NCBI GenBank assembly: GCA_000153145.1
Contig: CH672415.1
Coordinates: forward strand, 2,244,164 to 2,308,163
Source of the DNA: a marine actinobacterium PHSC20C1
GTDB lineage: Bacteria > Actinomycetota > Actinomycetes > Actinomycetales > Microbacteriaceae
Direction of reading: 5' to 3'
Length of the DNA: 64,000 nucleotides
Below, piece after piece: positions 26,226 to 32,985 of the stretch. Below the pieces are notes generated by a model. That model was not told the DNA's origin. It ran no database searches and worked only from the letters and a program-made list of their open reading frames with translations. The position numbers and the translations under genes were made by a program. Position 1 is the stretch's first letter; each line of letters opens with the position of its first letter.

Positions 26226-26927
26226 CTAACTCTTCGCAGTGTTCCCCACCAGGGTGCCGCCAGAGACGTAGAGCGCATCGGTTGCGCTCCGGCCCAGGCT
26301 GATCACCTCGGCCGAGCCACTGACGCGCACGTTGAGGGCATCCGAATATGGCGCTCCGGCGCTCACCGTGAGGGTTGCCGAGAACACGATCCCTCGCTCC
26401 TCGAAAAACTTGAGCAGTTCGGGGTCTTCGTCAGAGATGCGCTCAACAACCACGATGCTGTCGGGGGTGACACGGCTCAGCTGAACGGCATCCGGAATCG
26501 TCACAGTGCCATCGGCGCTAGGGATGGGGTCGCCGTGCGGGTCGCGCGTGGGGTGTTCCAAGAATTCGTCGATTCGCTCGACCATGAAGTCAGAGACGGC
26601 ATGCTCAAGGTTCTCCGCCTCGTCGTGAACCTGGTCCCAGCCGTAGCCGAGCACGCTCACGAGAAATGATTCGATCAGGCGGTGACGGCGCACCATTGCC
26701 ACAGCGTGTGCGCGGCCGATGTTGGTGAGGGCGATGGAACCGTACTTCGCGTGGTTGAGGAAGCCTTGATCAGTGAGGCGGCGCACAGCATCCGAGACGC
26801 TGGAGAGTGTGAAGCCTGTCTTCTCGGCGATGACGGTAGCGGTGACGGGAGCATCCGACCATTCTGAAAGGCCCCAGACCGCCTTGAGGTAATTCTGGGT
26901 GCTGACCGAGAGCTCCGTGACCGACAT
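26226..26927 (-). CDS. mntR: Metal-dependent regulator MntR (DtxR family)
   Basis: A 233-residue DtxR family repressor: N-terminal winged helix (about 10-70, with TATVIAEKTGFTLSSVSDAV), metal-binding/dimerisation domain (about 75-140, HDEAENLEHAVSDFMVERID) and a C-terminal FeoA/SH3-like domain (about 155-230). A 20-bp palindrome identical to the one before mntA lies 26-45 bases upstream, so manganese is the likely co-repressor and the gene is probably autoregulated. The nearby iron boxes have a different sequence and should answer to another regulator, encoded outside the window. Confidence 0.88.
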   Translation of the reverse strand: MSVTELSVSTQNYLKAVWGLSEWSDAPVTATVIAEKTGFTLSSVSDAVRRLTDQGFLNHAKYGSIALTNIGRAHAVAMVRRHRLIESFLVSVLGYGWDQVHDEAENLEHAVSDFMVERIDEFLEHPTRDPHGDPIPSADGTVTIPDAVQLSRVTPDSIVVVERISDEDPELLKFFEERGIVFSATLTVSAGAPYSDALNVRVSGSAEVISLGRSATDALYVSGGTLVGNTAKS

Positions 26928-26933
26928 GCATCA

Positions 26934-26939
26934 AGTGTA
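26934..26939 (-). promoter_or_regulatory. Leaderless -10 of mntR
   Basis: On the minus strand TACACT ends 6 bases before the mntR ATG. The palindrome at 26953-26972 covers the expected -35, the same arrangement as at mntA. Confidence 0.6.
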
Positions 26940-26952
26940 AAGCCGAAGATTC

Positions 26953-26972
26953 AACTACGGCTAGACGTAGTT
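26953..26972. promoter_or_regulatory. MntR operator upstream of mntR
   Basis: AACTACGGCTAGACGTAGTT, identical over all 20 bases to the site at 17021-17040 before mntA. Confidence 0.88.
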
Positions 26973-26994
26973 GGGGTGTGACGGGTTAACGCGC

Positions 26995-27028
26995 AGCGCC
27001 CCCACCCTCGCGAGAAGGTGGGGGCGCT
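26995..27028. terminator. Strong GC-rich hairpin after the secreted protein gene
   Basis: AGCGCCCCCACC and GGTGGGGGCGCT form a perfect 12-bp stem around a 10-base loop, 12 bases beyond the stop of the gene at 27041. No T-run follows, as is common in actinobacteria. Confidence 0.8.
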
Positions 27029-27040
27029 AGAAGCTGGGTG

Positions 27041-27559
27041 TTAGTTGAACAGTCCACCAAGGTCAAGGTCACCGGTGATGTCACCGATGATGTCGTCGAC
27101 GTCGACCGCGTCGGTTGCGTCTGTCGCAACGTCGGTTGCGTTGTCAACGACGTCGGTTACCTGTGTGGCACTATCGACGGCGTCTGACACGTTGGTTCCG
27201 TTGGCGACGTCACTGACGTTGCCCACTGCGGTGTCGTTTCCTGACGCCACTGGCGCGTTTACCTCGTTGCCTGACGCGATGGCGTTTCCACCGAGGAGAT
27301 CACCGGTGAGGATGCCACCACCGAGAAGATCAAATTCGCTTACCTCGGGTGCAACGACCACAGGGATTTCGTTGTTCCCGAGAGACGCGTCGGAGGATGC
27401 TTCTACCGAAGCGTTGCTGAGGGATGAGTCGGAGGACGCCTTCATCGAGGTGTCGCTGTCCACTGTTGCGGCCATGGCGGGAGCAGCTGCTCCAACGGCG
27501 ATAAGTGCTACTGCTGTCGCGGTTGTGCCGATGGCGGTCTTCTTCGTGAATGCGTTCAT
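27041..27559 (-). CDS. Secreted low-complexity protein with Gly-Asn/Val-Asp repeats
   Basis: A 172-residue protein that I do not recognise as a named family. A Sec signal peptide (about 1-33, ending APAMAA) is followed by Ser/Asp repeats (KASSDSSLSNASVEASSDAS), then GN-spaced segments (GGNAIASGNEVNAPVASGN) and a Val/Asp/Ala/Thr repeat, ending in a short hydrophobic DLGGLFN tail. It has no cysteine. The GN-xxAPV spacing loosely recalls chaplins, but the disulfide cysteines are absent. The start at 27559 is fixed by AAGGAG and the signal peptide. A small hairpin lies in the leader (27584-27599) and a strong terminator follows, so it may be highly expressed. Confidence 0.75.
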   Translation of the reverse strand: MNAFTKKTAIGTTATAVALIAVGAAAPAMAATVDSDTSMKASSDSSLSNASVEASSDASLGNNEIPVVVAPEVSEFDLLGGGILTGDLLGGNAIASGNEVNAPVASGNDTAVGNVSDVANGTNVSDAVDSATQVTDVVDNATDVATDATDAVDVDDIIGDITGDLDLGGLFN

Positions 27560-27793
27560 TACTGAACTCCTTCTAACGTTGGTGGCCCCTGTCCGGGCCG
27601 TTTGGGTCGAGGCTTTCCCGATCCGCAATGAGTATTTCGGAGCGAGTCTGAGAGCCTTTTGAGTCGGGGCCAGATTGGGGGTCGAATCGCACTTATTTCG
27701 CACAGCGGGCAGTCAGGTCAGCCTCCGGTTGCCCATGTTCTCGGGGGCGATTTTCTCGGCTGAGGATCCGCTGGGCAGGCCCTGACCGAACGC

Positions 27794-29224
27794 CTAATTG
27801 GATGCCGCGGCAGCCTTCACGGCGGTGTATGCCTCGAGTGCTTCGCGTCGGGTTTCGGCAAGATCCACGATCGGTTCGGGATAGTTTTTGGTGCCGAGTT
27901 CCGGAATCCAGCGGGCGACGTATTCGCCAGCGGGGTCGAACTTCTTTTGTTGCAGTATCGGATTGAAGACTCGGAAGTAAGGGGCGGCATCCGCACCGGA
28001 TCCGGCTACCCACTGCCAATTGGCAGGGTTGCTGGCCTCGTCGGCGTCAACGAGCGTGTCCCAAAACCACTGCTCTCCGGCTCGCCAATCGATGAGAAGG
28101 TTCTTGATGAGGAAGCTCGCGACGACCATGCGCACGCGGTTGTGCATGGTGCCGGTATGCCAGAGTTCGCGCATCCCGGCGTCGACTAGGGGGATGCCAG
28201 TGCGGCCGCGACGCCACGCTTCGACCTCGCTGACGCCTGCCGGTTCGTCGACGCCGCCGATTTGGTCGACCGTGTAACCCCAGGGGAACGCGTTGTAGGC
28301 GGGCCGGTAGCTGTCGGTTGCGAGGCGCGGGTTGTCGAAGAGCAGGGCGGTGGAGAATTCGCGCCAGCCGATTTCGCTCAAGAATTTCGCGACGTTGTTG
28401 CGGGCGGGGTTAGGCACGTCTGTCGAGCCTGTGCCACGGAGGCGCTGCCAAATTTGGGTAGGGCTAATCTCCCCGAACCGCAGGTGTGGGCTGAGCCCAC
28501 TTGTGGCGTCGACGGCGGGCTCGTCGCGGCGGTGATAGTCGGCGAGGCGTTCGGTCACGAAACTCTCGAGGCGATTGCGGGCACCTTGTTCGCCGGGGGT
28601 CCACGTCTCGCGCAGCCCCTCGGCCCAGTCGGGGCGCGTCGGCAGCAGGTTCCACTCGGCGATGTCATCGCTCGCGGGGGAGCCGGCAAGCCAACGCAGT
28701 GTGGTTGTGGTTGGCGCGCGCAGTGCATCGCGAACCGGACGTTCCTGTGCTGCGCGCCAGTACGGCGTAAAAACTTTGTACGGTTCGCCCTGCCCGTTGC
28801 GGATGTGCCACGGCTCGTTGAGCAGATTGCCCTGATGGCTTTCGACAGTGAGCCCCTGTTCGCGCAGGCTCGCCTTGAGTCCGGCGTCGATATCGCGGGC
28901 TGCCGTGTAGCGACGATTCCAGTGCACGGAGGTGGCGCCGAGCTCGTCCACGAGCGCCGGCAGCACCTGCGTAGCCGGGCCGTGACTCAGGGTCAGCTGG
29001 CCGCCCAGTTTCTGCAGGGCGGCATCCAGTGCAGTGAGGCTGTGGTGCAGCCACCATTTGCTTGCCGAACCCAGTGGTCGGATGCCGTCGCCGGTTTCGT
29101 CGTGAATGTAGACAACAACAAGTGGTCGGTCTTCGCTCGTGGCGGCCGTTAGCGCAGGGTTGTCGGATAGTCGCAGGTCGTTGCGCAGCCACACGATGGA
29201 GGGCTGGTTCTCGCTTCTGCTCAC
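27794..29224 (-). CDS. phrB: Deoxyribodipyrimidine photolyase
   Basis: A 476-residue photolyase/cryptochrome family protein. The N-terminal antenna domain begins IVWLRNDLRLSDNPAL. The FAD domain contains SGLSPHLRFGEIS, the WREF region, WRRGRTGIPLVDAGMRELWHTGTMHNR and the DTLVDADEASNPANWQW region typical of class I CPD photolyases. It repairs UV pyrimidine dimers using light. GTG start, with TAGAGT 6 bases upstream (leaderless). Confidence 0.93.
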   Translation of the reverse strand: MSRSENQPSIVWLRNDLRLSDNPALTAATSEDRPLVVVYIHDETGDGIRPLGSASKWWLHHSLTALDAALQKLGGQLTLSHGPATQVLPALVDELGATSVHWNRRYTAARDIDAGLKASLREQGLTVESHQGNLLNEPWHIRNGQGEPYKVFTPYWRAAQERPVRDALRAPTTTTLRWLAGSPASDDIAEWNLLPTRPDWAEGLRETWTPGEQGARNRLESFVTERLADYHRRDEPAVDATSGLSPHLRFGEISPTQIWQRLRGTGSTDVPNPARNNVAKFLSEIGWREFSTALLFDNPRLATDSYRPAYNAFPWGYTVDQIGGVDEPAGVSEVEAWRRGRTGIPLVDAGMRELWHTGTMHNRVRMVVASFLIKNLLIDWRAGEQWFWDTLVDADEASNPANWQWVAGSGADAAPYFRVFNPILQQKKFDPAGEYVARWIPELGTKNYPEPIVDLAETRREALEAYTAVKAAAASN

Positions 29225-29230
29225 GGCTCA

Positions 29231-29236
29231 ACTCTA
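29231..29236 (-). promoter_or_regulatory. Leaderless -10 of phrB
   Basis: On the minus strand TAGAGT ends 6 bases before the GTG start at 29224. No Shine-Dalgarno sequence is present. Confidence 0.5.
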
Positions 29237-29289
29237 CTTTCGAACGCTCGCGGATTGGCCGGCAGGCGGGTGATCCACGGTCGACGACT

Positions 29290-29757
29290 TCAGTGAGAGC
29301 TGAGCGGCTGAAAGTGCTCGCATTGCCACTGTTGGGTGTTCTGGGCTTGGCGATTGCGAGTGTCGGCCCAGGGCGGGTACACGCGAAAGCCCCGTTTGCC
29401 GCCGTGCCCGTCGACTGAGACGATGCCGCGATCGACCAGCGCGCTGAGCGGGAAGATGAAGGCGCCGAAGTCGGTGCCTTCGCGGACTATTACGACAAGC
29501 TGCTGGGTGCCATCGTTGCTGCGAAACGGTTGAGTGGTGCCATCAGTGTGTCGACGCCAGACGGCCACGAAAAGTCCGGTTTTTGTCGGGGTGAGTTTCG
29601 CGACCCGGTATCGGGTGTGGGCGGGGGTCGTCGTGAAGGCACCGTATTCGGCGTTGTCGGGTTCGGCGACGAGTTGTGCGTTGTTGGGCAGGAGGTTGCC
29701 GAGTGAGCGAATAGCATGCGCTACGTCGGGATGCAGCGGAGCAGTGGTCACGTTCAT
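29290..29757 (-). CDS. MepB family protein
   Basis: A 155-residue protein resembling MepB, the third gene of the staphylococcal mepRAB efflux locus. Conserved segments include PDNAEYGAFTT, RYRVAKLTPTKTGLFVAVWRR, a VIVREGTDFGAFIFP core, and a C-terminal GKRGFRVYPPW. The biochemical role of MepB proteins is not established. No mepA-like efflux gene is adjacent here, so a resistance role should not be assumed. Confidence 0.78.
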   Translation of the reverse strand: MNVTTAPLHPDVAHAIRSLGNLLPNNAQLVAEPDNAEYGAFTTTPAHTRYRVAKLTPTKTGLFVAVWRRHTDGTTQPFRSNDGTQQLVVIVREGTDFGAFIFPLSALVDRGIVSVDGHGGKRGFRVYPPWADTRNRQAQNTQQWQCEHFQPLSSH

Positions 29758-29804
29758 CCGTTCGGTTCAGGCGTCGTGTCAGTCTCAGACGCCTGAAGCC
29801 CACC

Positions 29805-30464
29805 CTATGTCGCAGGCGTTAAGCCGAGGCCTATCTGCGCTACGAGTGCCGGTTCTGCTCCGGCCTCAAGAAGACGCCTGGCGATGGCGTGCTCGGCGCG
29901 ACGATAGGGCTCTCGGGAGTCGTGGAGAAGCGAGGCGTAGTTGGCCTCCGCGTAGTAGGCGCGAATTTCGAAGGCGAGTTGCTCGGGGTCGTCTAAGCGT
30001 GGCAACTGGTCGGCCAATTTTGCAGCAGTGATTTGGGCGAGAATGTAGTCCTCGTATTGAGCTATTGAATGGCGTAACGCGTCTCGTACGAGCCCGGGCT
30101 TGGAGTCGAAATCGGTAGCGCAGGCAAGAAAGAAGCAGCCCCCTTCGAAGAGCCGTTCTTCGGACTGAGCGGTCCATCGCTCGATGAGTGCGCAGAGGCG
30201 GGGGAGTCCTCGGGGTTGTGCGCGCGCCGGCGTAACGACAAACTCGGTGAATATTGTGCCGGCGTGGTGAACTACGGCGAGCTGTAGTTGTTCCCGTGAG
30301 CCAAAGAGTGTGGCTACTCCACTCTTGCTCGCCCCAGCGACTTCGGCGATTGTTCCCAGGGTCAGCCCGTCGAGCCCCTCGCGAGAGGCAATCTGCACTG
30401 CGTGGTCGAGTACGGCTCGCCGGGTTGCATCGCCACGAACTCTTCGCCCGTCGGGTTGTTTCAT
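29805..30464 (-). CDS. TetR-family regulator of the adjacent hydrolase
   Basis: A 219-residue TetR protein. The HTH is at about 25-65 (TLGTIAEVAGASKSGVATLFGSREQL). The C-terminal part (about 85-200, with FFLACATDFDSKPG and a Glu/Tyr-rich AYYAEANYA stretch) is of the kind found in TetR_C domains of YxaF/FadR-like regulators. It is divergent from an alpha/beta hydrolase, with two 11-bp direct repeats in the gap. TAAAAT is 6 bases before the ATG, so the transcript is probably leaderless. Confidence 0.87.
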   Translation of the reverse strand: MKQPDGRRVRGDATRRAVLDHAVQIASREGLDGLTLGTIAEVAGASKSGVATLFGSREQLQLAVVHHAGTIFTEFVVTPARAQPRGLPRLCALIERWTAQSEERLFEGGCFFLACATDFDSKPGLVRDALRHSIAQYEDYILAQITAAKLADQLPRLDDPEQLAFEIRAYYAEANYASLLHDSREPYRRAEHAIARRLLEAGAEPALVAQIGLGLTPAT

Positions 30465-30470
30465 CTCACG

Positions 30471-30476
30471 ATTTTA
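30471..30476 (-). promoter_or_regulatory. Leaderless -10 of the TetR gene
   Basis: On the minus strand TAAAAT ends 6 bases before the ATG at 30464. The direct repeats at 30483-30517 lie just upstream. Confidence 0.55.
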
Positions 30477-30482
30477 TCGTAT

Positions 30483-30517
30483 GATCGTTCGTAAATATAT
30501 CTGTCCGATCGTTCGTA
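30483..30517. promoter_or_regulatory. Direct-repeat operator between TetR and hydrolase
   Basis: GATCGTTCGTA occurs at 30483-30493 and again at 30507-30517, spaced 24 bases start to start. The second copy touches TATTGT (30516-30521), a plausible -10 for the hydrolase, so binding would block both promoters. Confidence 0.65.
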
Positions 30518-30532
30518 TTGTTTAGGAGTGTC

Positions 30533-31414
30533 ATGTCAACCTTTGCGCGCGTGAGCTTTTCCGTCGTTCGTTTCGTGATTCGTATCTCGTCGATGATGTC
30601 CGCCGAGCTGGGTGCCCGACTTGCGTACCCACTCTTCGCGCGCGTAGGTCCGCGGCTCGCCGTCTCACCCGCACACGCGGCGACGCATGAATCGGCACGA
30701 AAAGTCACCGCCGTTGTTCGCGGCAGGGAAGTAGTGACATATGAGTGGGGCGAGGGTGAACGAACTGTGCTTCTGGTCCACGGCTGGCGTGGCCGGGCAT
30801 CTCAGTTCAGCAGGCTGGTGCGTGAGCTGCGCTACGAAGGGTATCGAGTCGTATCCTTCGACGCTCCGGCGAATGGGGATTCTCCCGGTCGGCGCACATC
30901 GATTCTTGACTATGTCGCCACAATTCGGATGCTCGACGAACGATATGGCGGCTTCGATACGATCCTCGGCCACTCGTTCGGTGCGCTGGCGGCAATTTCG
31001 GCGACCGCTGAAGGTGTCCGCACCGGCCGGCTGATCGCGGTCGCGGGAGTATCGGGACCCGATTACCTCTGCGCACAGTTCATCCGCATCGCGGGCCTCC
31101 CCGCCGAGATTGAGCCCGCCCTGGGTAAGCAGCTTCTTCGCCAGGTTTTCAACGATGATTCGACCCTGATGGCACGATACTCAGCGCTCAACAATCCTTT
31201 GCCGGGGACGCCCTTGCTCCTCATCCATGATGAAGACGATGCCGTAGTCAGCATTCAGCAGTCGCGGCTTGTTGCCGACGCGCACGCACCGGCTTCGCGA
31301 CTCGTGGCAACGAGGGGGCTTGGGCACAACAGAATCTTGAACAGCGACCGGTTGCTCGACGAGGTGCTGGATTTTGTGCGAGTGGGGCCCACGGCCGAAG
31401 TGTTGGCTAAATAG
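30533..31414 (+). CDS. Alpha/beta hydrolase
   Basis: A 293-residue alpha/beta hydrolase with the oxyanion region VHGWRG, nucleophile elbow GHSFGA, Asp in IHDEDDAVV and His in GLGHNRI. The first 50 residues include a hydrophobic, basic stretch of uncertain role. The start at 30533 is set by AGGAG (30524-30528). It is divergent from a TetR gene likely to control it. The substrate is unknown. Confidence 0.87.
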   Translation: MSTFARVSFSVVRFVIRISSMMSAELGARLAYPLFARVGPRLAVSPAHAATHESARKVTAVVRGREVVTYEWGEGERTVLLVHGWRGRASQFSRLVRELRYEGYRVVSFDAPANGDSPGRRTSILDYVATIRMLDERYGGFDTILGHSFGALAAISATAEGVRTGRLIAVAGVSGPDYLCAQFIRIAGLPAEIEPALGKQLLRQVFNDDSTLMARYSALNNPLPGTPLLLIHDEDDAVVSIQQSRLVADAHAPASRLVATRGLGHNRILNSDRLLDEVLDFVRVGPTAEVLAK

Positions 31415-31417
31415 TTC

Positions 31418-31451
31418 GAGGGCCGGTTTCAGAGGCATGAAACCGACCCTC
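31418..31451 (+). terminator. Hairpin terminator after the hydrolase
   Basis: GAGGGCCGGTTTCA pairs with TGAAACCGACCCTC (14 positions, one mismatch) around a 6-base loop, starting 4 bases after the stop. CTCCCTT follows, with no long T-run. Confidence 0.75.
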
Positions 31452-31713
31452 TCCCTTGCACCAAGAGTGTCCTGCAATCACATTCCGCAGTAGCTGCCAC
31501 AGCAAACAACTTCTGCTCTATGAATGTATAACGGAAAGATAACGCTGTCTAGTTACCGTTCCGTTATTTTCGGAAATTCACAGAAAAGGTTGTCTACCCG
31601 CTTGTTCAGGGCGCCTATTTTTCAGTAGCGTCGCGGCGCTCACCACTAGTTCTGGACGAGTTCACCTCGTAATCTGAACCCACAGGACGGGAAAGACGTC
31701 GCCGCGCGAGACT
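31452..31713. other. Gene-free stretch with nested inverted repeats
   Basis: No credible gene is present in the roughly 300 bases between the convergent hydrolase and gdx genes. It holds a 9-bp perfect inverted repeat (ATAACGGAA at 31528-31536, TTCCGTTAT at 31559-31567) and an overlapping one (TTCCG, 31559-31563, with CGGAA, 31571-31575). The local sequence is AT-rich compared with its neighbours. Its function is unknown. Confidence 0.5.
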
Positions 31714-32037
31714 TCAGTGTGACGTGTCGACGAGCTTGAGCCCGACAATGCAGCCGACGAGTCCCATAATGAGCAACACCTTGATCCACGAGACAGGTTC
31801 GCCGCCGAACACCATGGCGTAGGTCACCGTGAGTGCCGCACCGATGCCGACCCAAATGGCGTAAGCGGTGCCGATGGGGATTTCGCGCATTGCAAAGCCA
31901 AGGCCGCCCATGCTCACCAGAATGGCGACCCCAAAGATGACGGTCGGCCACAGTTTCGTGAAGCCCTCAGACTTGCCGAGGGCGGTAGCCCAGACGGCTT
32001 CGAGCACGCCAGAAAGAATCAAAACAAGCCAGTACAC
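31714..32037 (-). CDS. gdx: Guanidinium exporter Gdx (SMR family, SugE-type)
   Basis: A 107-residue small multidrug resistance protein with four membrane helices. The essential membrane Glu13 (SGVLEAVWATAL) is present, as is the Gdx/SugE-type helix 3 region IGTAYAIWVGIGAALTV. The guanidine-III riboswitch just upstream makes guanidinium the expected substrate rather than quaternary amine drugs. GTG start with AAGGAG spaced 6 bases. Confidence 0.9.
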   Translation of the reverse strand: MYWLVLILSGVLEAVWATALGKSEGFTKLWPTVIFGVAILVSMGGLGFAMREIPIGTAYAIWVGIGAALTVTYAMVFGGEPVSWIKVLLIMGLVGCIVGLKLVDTSH

Positions 32038-32049
32038 AACAGTCTCCTT

Positions 32050-32090
32050 GGCCAGTCTTGTCGCGTACCCGGTACTGATCCGTCGTCGGG
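32050..32090 (-). ncRNA. Guanidine-III riboswitch (ykkC-III)
   Basis: On the minus strand the segment reads CCCG ACGACG GATCAGT ACCGGG TACGCG ACAAG ACTGGCC. From memory, the Thermobifida fusca guanidine-III aptamer has the same order: CCGG, ACGAGGU, GCGCCGU, ACCCGG, a short linker, ACAAG, then ACGGCGC. CCCG pairs with CGGG, and GATCAGT pairs with ACTGGCC (one G-T pair, one mismatch), giving the pseudoknot. The 3' strand abuts the Shine-Dalgarno AAGGAG (32044-32049) of gdx. Ligand binding should therefore change ribosome access. Confidence 0.87.
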
Positions 32091-32110
32091 AGCTGTCGTT
32101 GCAGCTACCC
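32088..32110 (-). promoter_or_regulatory. Hairpin competing with the riboswitch
   Basis: On the minus strand GGGTAGCTG and CAGCTCCC pair (one bulged T) around a 6-base loop. The 3' arm contains the CCC needed for the riboswitch pseudoknot, so the two folds exclude each other. Confidence 0.45.
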
Positions 32111-32156
32111 CCTCACCGTATCAAATCCGCCATAAACTGGCAGAGAGTCAACCCGC

Positions 32157-32783
32157 TTAGGCCATCGAGCGAACCGACTCCGGAGCAGCGATGCCTGCCC
32201 GCAGGTCGGGCGCATCAAGAACTGTCACGGGTTGCTTCCCGAAGCGCACTTGGCCTGCCCAGGCGTCACCGGCAATGTCATCGTCGGGGTCCTCGGGCCA
32301 ATAGTCCGACACGCGCACAGACCATTCTTGGATGGGTAGGGAGAGAACAAGAGTCGCCGCGAGTTCCTTCTTGTTGTTCGAACGAACTTCGTTGACGCGT
32401 CCCGGAATTAGTTTCTCGGTCAGTGCCTCGAGCGCGTTGGACTTCTCGTCGCCGGCCAAAACTCGGAAGGAGCCGAAAAGCACGGCACTGGTGTAGATCA
32501 GTGATGACTCAAAGGCAGAACGGGCGACAACAATGCCGCCGACTGAGGTGACGGACACTGCCGCGGGGGCCCCAGAGACCAGGCGCATCCAGCGGGAGCC
32601 GGTCGAACCGTGAACGATCAGCTCATCCCCAGAGCGAGCGATCGCGGTGGGCAATACACCTGGTGTTCCGTCTTCGGAAACGTAGGAGACATGTCCAACG
32701 ATGATGGAATCAAGAAGCGCATCCAGCACTTCTCGACTGTGCGACATCAGTTCAGGCATTCGGGTAGCGTTCGTTCTGCTCAT
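32157..32783 (-). CDS. Pyridoxamine 5'-phosphate oxidase-fold (FMN/F420-type) protein
   Basis: A 208-residue split-barrel protein. It begins with a short helix (SREVLDALLDS), then strands HVSYVSEDGTPGVLPTAIARSGDELIVHGSTGSRWMRL, typical of the family of flavin-binding PNPOx-like proteins described as FMN- or nitroreductase-related. The later segment DEKSNALEALTEKLIPGR matches the C-terminal helix of that group. The exact cofactor and substrate are unknown. The start at 32783 is preferred: the longer frame adds a basic tail, and CACACT lies 6 bases upstream, fitting leaderless transcription. Confidence 0.78.
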   Translation of the reverse strand: MSRTNATRMPELMSHSREVLDALLDSIIVGHVSYVSEDGTPGVLPTAIARSGDELIVHGSTGSRWMRLVSGAPAAVSVTSVGGIVVARSAFESSLIYTSAVLFGSFRVLAGDEKSNALEALTEKLIPGRVNEVRSNNKKELAATLVLSLPIQEWSVRVSDYWPEDPDDDIAGDAWAGQVRFGKQPVTVLDAPDLRAGIAAPESVRSMA

Positions 32784-32985
32784 CCGGTCAGTGTGGCACT
32801 TGCTGCTGGCCGCCACCAGCCCAGTGCGTGCGCTCACGCGAAGTGGTAACACTGCCACCTCGCAACTGGCGGAACAGATCCGTCAATTTGTTGAGGAGCC
32901 TTGACCGATTGAGAAGATGCAGCGCACTCACAATGCCCGTAGTCTTCCCTATTATGCCTGCCCTATTCGACCTCGCCGCCACCCG

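Noticed and set aside
28262-29152. Open frame of 296 codons opposite photolyase
   Set aside because: High-GC shadow frame, rich in Gly/Ala/Arg, without motifs.
29290-29757. MepB-like gene as part of a drug-resistance locus
   Set aside because: No mepA or mepR homologue is next to it; the neighbouring TetR gene is better linked to the divergent hydrolase.
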